This document shows, in pieces, positions 9,412 through 17,600 of a stretch of 64,000 bases of DNA. Below the pieces are notes generated by a model that saw only the letters and a program-made list of their open reading frames with translations, ran no database searches and was not told where the DNA came from. Made by a program: the position numbers and the translations under genes. Source of the DNA: Nocardia niigatensis NBRC 100131 (lineage in GTDB: Bacteria; Actinomycetota; Actinomycetes; Mycobacteriales; Mycobacteriaceae); contig NZ_BAGC01000050.1 in assembly GCF_000308655.1 (NCBI RefSeq), positions 27,060 through 91,059 of the forward strand. Reading direction: 5' to 3'. Position 1 is the stretch's first letter. Each line of letters begins with the position of its first letter.

Positions 9412-9431
9412 AACGCAAGAACGCTTGCGTT
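9412..9431. promoter_or_regulatory. TetR operator candidate 1
   Basis: Perfect inverted repeat AACGCAAG / CTTGCGTT separated by AACG, 17 bp upstream of the hydrolase start. Shares its half-site with operator 2, so both are likely bound by the same dimeric repressor. Confidence 0.8.
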
Positions 9432-9457
9432 TAGGAACGCTAGACCTCGGCCTGAAC

Positions 9458-9478
9458 TAATGCAAGAACCTTGCGTTA
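9458..9478. promoter_or_regulatory. TetR operator candidate 2
   Basis: Inverted repeat TAATGCAAG / CTTGCGTTA with a 3-base spacer and one mismatch, ending 10 bp before the regulator's start codon. The position suggests autorepression. Confidence 0.8.
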
Positions 9479-9488
9479 AGATTCCCGG

Positions 9489-10079
9489 ATGACCGATTCG
9501 GAAGTTCGCCGCCGGACAGGCGGACGCTCCGCGCGCGTCCGGCAGGCCGTGCTGGACGCGACCCTGGAAGAGCTGGCCGACATGGGATTCGACCAGCTGA
9601 GCATCGGTGCGGTCGCCACCCGGGCGGGCGTGCACGAGAGCTCGATCTACCGGCGCTGGAAGACCCGCGAGCGGCTGATCTTCGACGCCATGCTGGAGCA
9701 CAGCGCGGAGAACCTGCCCGTCCCCGACACCGGATCCCTGCGCACGGACCTGATCGCGTTCAACCGGTCCCTGATGAAGGTCGTCGATTCGCCGCTCGGC
9801 ACCGTGCTCGGGCGGGCCATGGCGGGCACGGGCGACAGCCCGGAACTCGCGGAGTCCCGCGCGAGGTTCTGGCAGGTTCGTCTCGACGGCGCCGGCGCGA
9901 TGCTCGATCGTGCTGTCGAGCGCGGTGAGCTGAAGACGACTCCGGATCCGTGGCTCGTGCTCGAAATCCTCACGGCGCCCATTCATTTTCGGAAGCTGCT
10001 CACCCGCGAGCCGTTTGCCGAGGACTACCCCGAGCAGGTTGTCGATCTCGTGCTGAACGGGCTGCTGCACTTCCGCTGA
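9489..10079 (+). CDS. TetR-family transcriptional repressor
   Basis: 196 aa. The N-terminal HTH (~20-65) reads as a classic TetR domain (VLDATLEELADMGFDQLSIGA, then VHESSIYRRWKTRERL); the C-terminal helical ligand-binding region resembles TetR_C members. It is divergent from the FrsA-like hydrolase, with two operator-like palindromes in the 94-bp gap, so a local repressor relieved by the hydrolase substrate is the simplest model. The start ATG is 10 bp from operator 2. Confidence 0.9.
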   Translation: MTDSEVRRRTGGRSARVRQAVLDATLEELADMGFDQLSIGAVATRAGVHESSIYRRWKTRERLIFDAMLEHSAENLPVPDTGSLRTDLIAFNRSLMKVVDSPLGTVLGRAMAGTGDSPELAESRARFWQVRLDGAGAMLDRAVERGELKTTPDPWLVLEILTAPIHFRKLLTREPFAEDYPEQVVDLVLNGLLHFR

Positions 10080-10412
10080 CGCGATCACGACCCACGATTG
10101 GTACGTGCGCGGTGACGGGGGCAGGTCTTCCCCCGAATCCGTGTCACCACCTTGACCTCAACCAGGGTTGAGGCACCAGGATGCCCACATGGGCTGTTCG
10201 CAGCCCGTCTCGCGGTTCCGCCGAGTCCCCGTACACCCCTCGGCGGGGCCACGGGTTCGTTCCGCCGCCGGTCCCGGACATGACCGGAATCCCGTGACCC
10301 GGATCGCGGCGCCGCTCGGCCGCGCCGGGCCCGCATCGGCGTAGGGTCGAGAGCGCCTGCTCAGCTATCCCGCAGCCGCACCGCATGATTCAGGATGGGA
10401 AGAGGACTCAGC
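10080..10412. other. intergenic, no gene seen
   Basis: 333 bp. No convincing reading frame. Holds the promoter of the universal stress gene; I looked for a DosR-type box and did not find one. Confidence 0.4.
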
Positions 10413-11258
10413 ATGTCGACAGGGAAAGCCGTCATCGTCGCCGTGGACGAATCGGCCGGTTCGGCCGTCACCTGGGCCGCGCACACCGCAGCCCTGCACC
10501 ACGCGCCGCTGCACCTGCTGCGCGTCCTCGAGATCACCCCCGATCAGGGTCTGGGCCTGGGCACCGCGCTCACCAACGAGGACTACTCGCGACTCGAGGA
10601 GCACGGCACCTGGCTGCTGGACACCGCAGCCGCGGAAGCCGCCAAGTCCGCTCCCGATCTGACCGTCACCACCGAACTGGCCTCCGGCGCGGTCATTCCC
10701 ACTCTCCTGGAACGCACCCGCGAGGCCCGCATGGTGGTGGCCGGCGCCCGCAGCGGCGGCACCCTGCGCCGCGCCCTGTTCGGCTCGGTCACCTCGGTCC
10801 TGGCCCGCCGCGCCCACTGCCCCTTCGTCGTGGTCCGCGACGGCATCCCGCTACCCCCCGACCTGCTCACCCGTCCCATCCTGGTCGGCGTGGACGGCAC
10901 CAAGATCAGCGAGCCCGCCATCGCGGCGGCCCTCGACGAGGCCTCGGTCCGCGGCGTGGCCGTCATCGCCGCGCACGCCGAGGGCGCCACCGACGACCCC
11001 GAAATGGACGCCCTCGACGACTACGTCCTCGGCGAAAGCCTGGCCGGCTGGCAGGAGCGCTACCCCAACGTCCGCATCGACCGCGAGACCACCCACGACA
11101 GCCCCGAGCGTTCCCTCCTCGAATTGTCCACCAGCACCCAGCTTCTGGTGGTGGGCACCCGAGGCCGAGGCGGTTTCACCGCCAAGGTCTTCGGCTCCAC
11201 CAGCCAATCCCTCCTGCTCAACGTCCAAACCCCCATCATGATCGCCCCCACCCCCTGA
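10413..11258 (+). CDS. universal stress protein, two UspA domains
   Basis: 281 aa with two tandem Usp domains (~5-140 and ~150-281), as in mycobacterial DosR-regulon USPs. Domain 1 begins KAVIVAVDESAGSAVTWAA and carries an ATP-site motif VAGARSGG...RALFGSV; domain 2 has ILVGVDGTKISEPAI and ends VVGTRGRGGFTAKVFGSTS, close to the G-2x-G-9x-G(S/T) nucleotide-binding signature. Start chosen at ATG 10413, which has AGAGGA upstream. Probably ATP-binding and induced by dormancy or stress; regulation is not visible in the sequence. Confidence 0.9.
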   Translation: MSTGKAVIVAVDESAGSAVTWAAHTAALHHAPLHLLRVLEITPDQGLGLGTALTNEDYSRLEEHGTWLLDTAAAEAAKSAPDLTVTTELASGAVIPTLLERTREARMVVAGARSGGTLRRALFGSVTSVLARRAHCPFVVVRDGIPLPPDLLTRPILVGVDGTKISEPAIAAALDEASVRGVAVIAAHAEGATDDPEMDALDDYVLGESLAGWQERYPNVRIDRETTHDSPERSLLELSTSTQLLVVGTRGRGGFTAKVFGSTSQSLLLNVQTPIMIAPTP

Positions 11259-11315
11259 CCTCCCCCAAATACCTGCTACCAGCACGACCGTACGGCTCGG
11301 TAGTCTGACCCAGAC

Positions 11316-11389
11316 GCCCCCGTAGCCCAATTGGCAGAGGCAGCGGACTTAAAATCCGCCAAGTGACGGTTCGAGCCCGTCCGGGGGCA
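11316..11389 (+). tRNA. tRNA-Leu, anticodon UAA
   Basis: Cloverleaf: acceptor GCCCCCG / CGGGGGC with discriminator A, D arm GCCC...GGCA region, anticodon stem GCGGA/TCCGC with loop CTTAAAA (anticodon UAA), T stem GACGG/CCGTC with loop TTCGAGC. CCA is not encoded. The variable region is only CAAGT (class I size), whereas bacterial tRNA-Leu normally has a long variable arm. A serine-recombinase remnant follows on the opposite strand, so this gene may mark the island edge. Confidence 0.9.
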
Positions 11390-11411
11390 CGTACAGCATC
11401 TACACATTGCG

Positions 11412-11435
11412 CGCCCGGCCGATGACCGGGCGTTT
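11412..11435 (+). terminator. rho-independent terminator after tRNA
   Basis: CGCCCGG / CCGGGCG stem with loop CCGATGA followed by TTT, about 25 bp past the tRNA 3' end. Confidence 0.7.
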
Positions 11436-11946
11436 CCGTTGCTGTGGTTTCGGCGTCGCCCAGAATCGTGGCCGCGTGGGCTATGGACGGGACGCGTTCG
11501 GCGGGCAACGTGATGGTGATGGTGGCGCGGGTTGCGTTGTCGTGCATCTGGATTGAGAGCTGGGTGATCTCGAACAGTCGCTGCAGCAACTCCTCGGGTG
11601 CGGTAGCGAGGTTGAGCCTGAGATAGGGCAGTGCATCCAGCAGCGCGACGTCTGCGTCGGCGGGGCGAGCAGGCTCAGCTCGATCGGCCGCATCGAGCTG
11701 ATCGAGATCGCTGGCAACGGTGGACTTCTCGGCCTCCAGCTCGTTGAAGGTATTCCGGAGGGCCTTCGTGAAGGGGTCATCGGGATCGCCATCCTGCGCT
11801 TGGCGCAGAACGGAGCTTTGGCGGCGAATCAGGTCCTCCATGGTTCGCTGGAGTCGTTCGCGATCAACTTGCCGCTGCCTCGCGGCTCGGTCGTCGATCC
11901 CGGCGATGTCCGCGGCGAGCAGTTCCTGTCGATACGAGAAGACATG
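11436..11946 (-). pseudogene. serine site-specific recombinase, C-terminal remnant
   Basis: The minus-strand frame, bounded upstream by a TAA at 11949-11947, encodes a helical tail typical of large serine recombinases in actinobacteria: SYRQELLAADIAGID, then MEDLIRRQSSVLRQAQDGDP, DDPFTKALRNTFNELEAE, and DALPYLRLNLATAPEELLQR. The catalytic N-terminal domain and the zinc-ribbon region are absent. The frame reads through towards the tRNA 3' end. I infer a decayed integrase that once inserted at or near the tRNA. Confidence 0.7.
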
Positions 11947-11949
11947 TTA

Positions 11950-12334
11950 CAACCCGAGAGATCAGACACGAAAGCCGTTGCGCACCATACGAGTAGAGGA
12001 TTTGACCCAAACGATTGACTGCGTTCGACCGGACGCAGCCTACCCGGCCAAACACAGGACCCATCAGAACAGCCGCGGCGCGTAGCCAGGTTCTGTCCGC
12101 ATGGACCTGCAGCGTCAGCTGCACCGACAACTGCCTGTCATGCGGTCAGGCACCATATCGCAAGCAGGGCACCGCGATCCGACATTCGAGGACAACTGCA
12201 CTTGTACCGTTGAAGTCTGCTGATCGGGTCAGCCGATGACGGACCGACTCTATAGTGATCTTGCCTTCCGGTGCCTCCATCTGGGTGAGGTGGAAGCAGA
12301 TACCTACTGCAGCAGGTAGCGAAGGAGCACGAAC
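11950..12334. other. intergenic, island left flank
   Basis: 385 bp without a supported gene. Lower GC than the flanks. A TATAGT-like -10 element is present at about 12252, upstream of the next gene's GAAGGAG ribosome site. Confidence 0.35.
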
Positions 12335-13588
12335 ATGGGGAACAGTGGCCTGACTGGGGCGGCGCGGTTCGACAGCAGTGCTGCGGGTACATCTGGACAC
12401 ATTGGATCCGAGCCGCCTGTCGGCATCGAGAACTCTTCACCGGACATTGGCTTCAACCTTGGCGGGAGCGCTGCTCAAAAGGCAGAGGAAAACTCAGCGC
12501 CAATAGGTGATTTGAACCAGCGCATCGTCGACGAGCTTACTGAACTACTTGCGCCGGATTGGGAGCAACTTGACGCGGTGTTCGCGATGACGGTCGCCGA
12601 CGAGGCAGCCCAGATTGTGGTGTCGGACGATCGGCGAACTGCCCGGGTCCAGCCGCCAGCCAGGTTGATCGGTTTGTTGCGTGACTTGCGGCATCGATCG
12701 GTGAAGACCGATGATGGGCCGTGGTGGCGAGTGTTGCTATCGCTGAACAGTATCGGTGACGTTCGGATCGACTATGACCATGGCACGGAGCCGTTCCCGG
12801 ACGACCAGTTGTTTCCACCTCAATCGTATATCGCTGACCTGCAAGCCTTCCCGCGAAAGCGGCTCCCGGTATGGCTCGCGGCGTATGTCGGTCACAACGG
12901 AAGCCAGGAGCGCAGTCCAGGCAGTGCCGCCGCCGGGGCGCGGGCAGATCGTGCATCGGGAGTTCGGGCAACGTCGGTCGAGCATGGACTGCCTCCGTTT
13001 CCGCTGGCGTGGGCACGTTGGGCGGTAGTGTCGGCCGCCTTTGTTGCGGCGAAATCGCCTTGGGGACCGCGGATCACGACGGCGCTCGGTTGGTTCGAAG
13101 GCGTGTCGCGCAGCGGATCGACGCTGCATCGACTTCCGGGCGAGCGTGCGGTGTTGTCTGGCGGACTGTGGAACGCACCGGAACTCGATGCCGCGTACAA
13201 CGACGGCGCACCAATGCCTGCGTTCTACCGTGGCGCGCCGGACTGGGTGGCCGATCCCGTACTGAATCCTCGTGCGGCCAACGGCTTACTGTCGTTCTGC
13301 TATTGGTGGGATGGCGCGGGCTGGTACTGCGGCGAATCGCCGCAAACCGAGGTACTGGGTGCCGCGGTGCCTGGCATCTGGTCACGAGAGAGCGCTGTAG
13401 ACGTGATCGCTCGAATCCTCGAAACGAATCAGCGAGATGAGATCGACGAACTGGTCGCCGCCGCCGAGGTGGGCGCCGTGACGCGAGCCCTGTTCACCGG
13501 TTCGGTGAAGGCCGACGGAATCGATGTCGATAACGCGTACTACCAACTGATGTTGGCCGGGGTCACTGTATCAGTGCAGGCTGGCTGA
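12335..13588 (+). CDS. YezG/DUF600-like protein, probable immunity or toxin-accessory factor
   Basis: 417 aa, clear GAAGGAG upstream. A flexible Ser/Gly N-terminus (~1-60) precedes a domain reminiscent of YezG/DUF600 immunity proteins (DELTELLAPDWEQLDAVFAM; DYDHGTEPFPDDQLFPP; FPRKRLPVWLAAYV). A second half (~225-350) is rich in Trp and Gly, with GWFEGVSRSGSTLHRLPG and LSFCYWWDGAGWY. It heads the toxin locus, in the position where actinobacterial polymorphic-toxin operons often carry such a gene. It contains a TTA codon at 13286-13288, rare in this GC-rich DNA. The link to YezG is by pattern only; the exact partner toxin is unknown. Confidence 0.55.
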   Translation: MGNSGLTGAARFDSSAAGTSGHIGSEPPVGIENSSPDIGFNLGGSAAQKAEENSAPIGDLNQRIVDELTELLAPDWEQLDAVFAMTVADEAAQIVVSDDRRTARVQPPARLIGLLRDLRHRSVKTDDGPWWRVLLSLNSIGDVRIDYDHGTEPFPDDQLFPPQSYIADLQAFPRKRLPVWLAAYVGHNGSQERSPGSAAAGARADRASGVRATSVEHGLPPFPLAWARWAVVSAAFVAAKSPWGPRITTALGWFEGVSRSGSTLHRLPGERAVLSGGLWNAPELDAAYNDGAPMPAFYRGAPDWVADPVLNPRAANGLLSFCYWWDGAGWYCGESPQTEVLGAAVPGIWSRESAVDVIARILETNQRDEIDELVAAAEVGAVTRALFTGSVKADGIDVDNAYYQLMLAGVTVSVQAG

Positions 13589-13674
13589 CGGTCTTCGCCG
13601 GATTCGCCGAGCCTGGCCATCGTGTATAAGATCGGCTGGAGTTCGCTCCGATCATCAAATAGCCGGGGGTTGGC

Positions 13675-13992
13675 ATGACTGGCAGGGTGGAAGTCGAAGT
13701 CGCAGGATTGCGGTCTACCGCAGGTGGGCTCGACGGCGGAGCCTCCCGGCTTCGTGCGATCCTGGCCGAAGTCAGTTCGGCGGCACAGTCATACGATGGT
13801 TGCTGGGGTGATGACGAGTACGGGCGGCCTTTCGCCGAGGGGGACAAAGGGTATAAGGCCCGCAGTCTTTCTCTTCAAAACGTATTCGGGCAGCAGGCCG
13901 TGCGGTTGGAGAAGGACGCCAATGGTCTGCGTGACAGCGCGACTGCCCTGGAGATAGCGGAAGCCAATAACACCGACGGCTTCCGATCCTGA
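13675..13992 (+). CDS. WXG100-like ESX substrate
   Basis: 105 aa, all-helical, with the turn motif CWGDDEYG in the middle, corresponding to the WXG hairpin of EsxA/EspC-like type VII substrates. Helix 1 is VEVAGLRSTAGGLDG...LRAILAEVSSA and helix 2 is LQNVFGQQAVRLEKDANGLRDSA. A GGGGG ribosome site precedes the ATG. It lies 70 bp before a YbaB-like gene and upstream of the giant toxin, the usual order for CpnT-like loci, so it likely pairs with or co-exports the toxin. Confidence 0.7.
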   Translation: MTGRVEVEVAGLRSTAGGLDGGASRLRAILAEVSSAAQSYDGCWGDDEYGRPFAEGDKGYKARSLSLQNVFGQQAVRLEKDANGLRDSATALEIAEANNTDGFRS

Positions 13993-14062
13993 CAGGTCAC
14001 AAGAAACCGACAGGCACAGCGGCTTCCGGAGCGCTCAAGGGATGGGGACAGGGCAATAGGGC

Positions 14063-14584
14063 ATGGCAAACGAGGCTGAGAAGGCGCAGCTGGCCGGTCT
14101 GAAGGAATTGGTCAAGGGCAGCTTCGCGTCGATCGCTCGGGCCCAGCAGGAGCGAGCTCGGCTGACCGCGACTGCCCACGCTGCCGGACGGCGCGTCACG
14201 ATCACGGTGAACGCTGACGGTGTGGTGATCAAGACTGAATTCTCCGATGACATCGATGATCTGACCTACTCTGAGATCGCTGAGGCGGTCACCGGTGCGA
14301 CCCAGGACGCCGCGGCGCAGGTGCAGCAGAAGGCTGCACGGATCATGGCGGCCCTGCAACAGGAGCAGGCCCAAATCCCGTCGGTATCAGAGTTTTTCCC
14401 GATGATGCCTGACGTTCAGTCGATGATCCCCACCCCGCCCGAGGTGTCCATGGCGCCCCCGGGATCTCCCGAGCGGACCACGATCGAACCCGATCCGGCC
14501 GCGCAGTTCTCCAATGTCGAAGAGTACGAACACGATCCATCGATCCGGAGGCGGTCCAGCATCGCTGCACCGGAGTGGGACTGA
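14063..14584 (+). CDS. YbaB/EbfC-like protein with disordered tail
   Basis: 173 aa. The first ~110 residues match the small YbaB/EbfC nucleoid-associated fold: a long helix, then a beta region RRVTITVNADGVVIKTEFSDD, then a second helix. The remaining ~60 residues are Pro/Glu-rich and disordered. In actinobacterial ESX-toxin loci, YbaB-like proteins regularly sit directly before the toxin gene; a chaperone or adaptor role is more likely here than DNA binding, though this is inference. The toxin start lies 19 bp downstream, so they are probably cotranscribed. Confidence 0.7.
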   Translation: MANEAEKAQLAGLKELVKGSFASIARAQQERARLTATAHAAGRRVTITVNADGVVIKTEFSDDIDDLTYSEIAEAVTGATQDAAAQVQQKAARIMAALQQEQAQIPSVSEFFPMMPDVQSMIPTPPEVSMAPPGSPERTTIEPDPAAQFSNVEEYEHDPSIRRRSSIAAPEWD

Positions 14585-14602
14585 CACGGTCGGGGACTAT
14601 TC

Positions 14603-17600
14603 GTGTCGGGGTGGACATGGGTCGGGGATCATCTTCCCGCCTGGCTGATGGAGGCGCTGAACTTCTTCTCGGCGTATCCGAAAGGCGACCAGGACAAGCT
14701 GTTCGCGCTGGGTGATGCTTGGAAGAAGGCGGCGACCGAACTCGAGAATTTCGAGCCCGAACTGAAGGCGGTCACCGGCGGGTTTTCGCAGTACTACACC
14801 GGTCAGGGCGCTGATGAGATCCTGCAGGTGTTCGCTGCCTATTTCGACAGCTCTGACACCTCCCTTCCGGCGCTAGCCGACAGCCTGAAGAACCTCGGCC
14901 ATGATGCCCGTTCGACTGCGGCGGAAATCGAGTACACCAAGATCCAAGCCGAGATCTTCGCAGCTCTCACCCTCGCTGCCGTGGTGCAGTTGATGATGAG
15001 CCTGTGGGGTTCGGTCGCGGTGCCGGCCTACCTCGCCATCTCCCGCGAGGGACTGGCCGTGTTCGCCAAAACGATGATGGCACGCATCGAGGCGATCGCC
15101 GCCCGAGCCGCGACACGGTCGCTGGCCAAGGCGGTTTCGAAAGAGATCGCGATTCCGCTCGGCGAACGAGTGCTCCCCAAAGCGCCCCTGCGGCTGGTAA
15201 CGAACAGCCTCAAGGGTGGGACGATCATGGCGGGACTCGGGGCGGTATCCGATGCCGGTGTGCAGGCCATCCAACTCGGGGAAGGGCATCTCGACGACGG
15301 CTTCGATCTGAAGAAGACCTTTCAGACCTCGATCGAATGGGGAGTCGGCGGACTCGTCGGCGGTCCGGCACACATCAAAATCGCTGACATGCTGGGCAAT
15401 CGCGGATTGTCCCCGCGACTGGGTGGTTTGATCTCTGGTGGCCTCGGAGGCATGGCGGGCGGCCTCGGCATGTACGCGGGCGGCCTAGGGAACCAGATCT
15501 ATGACCATTTCAAGCACGGCAAGACCATCGACTGGTCGCTCAGTCCCCAACTCTTGCTCGGCGGTGCAGCACTCGGTGGTGCAGGGGGGCTCCGCCATGC
15601 GCTGAACGCCGAGCGCGCCGCGCTAGCCGGAGATGGTCCCGGAGCGTCGGCGAACAGCCGTGTCGACGCCCAGGCACCCCGCGTACATACCGTCACCGCG
15701 GAGACCGACGCCGCCGGCAAGGACTTGTACCGCAGTCTGCAAAGGGAAGTCCACCCGGACGTTCTTCAGGCAAAAGGTGAACCGGCCCACCTCGTCGAGC
15801 ATGGCGAGCGGCTGACCCGAGAGATCAACAACATCAACGCTGAATCGAAGCAGCTCGGTGGCTTCAGTGATCAGCACGTCGCCGACCTCGCGGACGTCCG
15901 CCAGGAATGGCGGCAGATCTCCGCGGCAGGCGGCGACGGAAGCGCGGCGCACCCCGATGCTCCCGTCGGGACCGACCATCGGGCCGCCCCCGCGAATTCG
16001 ACTAACCCACACGGTCCAGCGGAAACGCGAGCCGGAACCCCGGACATCAGGTCTGGCGACACGACGACCCGTTCGGCCCCAGCCGATCAAACCGGCCGCC
16101 AGGGGGTGCCAGTACGTGCTGGCGACCCCTCGGTACCTCGGGAACCGGTGATCGGTCGACAGCAGATGCCTGACAGTCCGGCCCGCGTCGTCACGACAGT
16201 GACTCCCACCGACAACAGTGTGAGTGTCGCTGCAGGAAGCCAAGACAGGCTCGTCCCGGCAAACGACGCTTCTGCGGCTCGGCCGGTGAACGCGAGCCCC
16301 GTAACCGAGATAAAGCCGGTCTCTTCGGAACTCACGCCTCGCGTGCCCGGTCCCGAGTCCGGGTCGCCTACTCTCCTTCCGACTCGATCGGCCGACCCGT
16401 CCGCGACGAACTCAGGCTCGTCCCCTGTCAGCCGCCAGCCAACTGTCGTCGACGCTCCCGAAACGCCCGCGAAAACTCGGAAGCCTGTCGGCCCGCCATC
16501 CGCTCCGGCAGACGATGCTGGTCTGCCCACCAGCCACCATCAACCTTCGGCACCGACTCCGGACGTCGAGGCACCGACCGGCCCGTCGGGAGGCGACCAT
16601 CCCGCACCTACCGGTCCTGAACTTGTGCCCGCAACACCGCCGCATACAGGCACTGGACGCCCACTCGAAGTCCAGCGTCGCATCGACCGCATCACCGGTA
16701 TTGAGCTCGAACCCGCCGCGGAGAAGGCCGCCGCCGACCTCCGCGACTTCTATCAGCACCAGAGCACCGAAGCCGCGGACGCCACGCCCGTCACGCCGCG
16801 AGATACCCAATCAGGCTCTCCCGCACCGGCATACGAGGCGCGGCGGTTCACCTACGGTCCCGATGACTTCCTCCACTCCCTGACTGTCCGCGTACACCTC
16901 GACGGTGCCGAACATCTGCCGTCCGAACACGTAGGCCGCATAGTCGACAAGCTTCACACCACCATCGACACCGTCTTCAACAAAGGCCAGCGCCTGCTCA
17001 GCGGTGACCGACTCAATGTCCACATCGAGCTCACCGACAATCGCGCCGACGCCCATCTCCGCGCCACTGTCGCTGAGCCCCAACATGTTTCCGATCCGCG
17101 CACCTGGACCGGTGATACCCACCCGGACACACTCGCCCGGCAACTTCGCGAACACCTCGGTCTATCGACCGACCCGGGCAAGCACACACTCGACTACATC
17201 GATGTCCGACAGATCAGCAACGACATCGCCCTCGCCAACACCGACAACCACCTCACCGGGCTACCCGAGACGCGCACCGTAGCGCCGAAACGTCTGTACG
17301 GTCTCGAGACTCCTACCCATCAGTGGGCAGTCGAAGATGCTCTCCGCGAAGGCAACAGATTCCTCACCGGGGCCGACCCCCGTACCAACCCATACGGCGA
17401 CCTCATCAACGACGGCGGCCCCCACAATCTGGGACGCAGCAACAACTGCCTGGATAACAGCCTCTCCGCGCTTTCGTCGTTCCATGGTGACCCCCAGGTC
17501 GCGCTGCCCCGTTGGCCCGACACACTTCCCGACGGCAGCATCGACAAGTGGACCGGTGAGCAAGGCGGCAACCAGCGTGCACTCCACTGGCTCGGCGGAG

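Noticed and set aside
10080..10412. DosR box for the universal stress gene
   Set aside because: No match to the known GGGACT-type palindrome was found in the gap.
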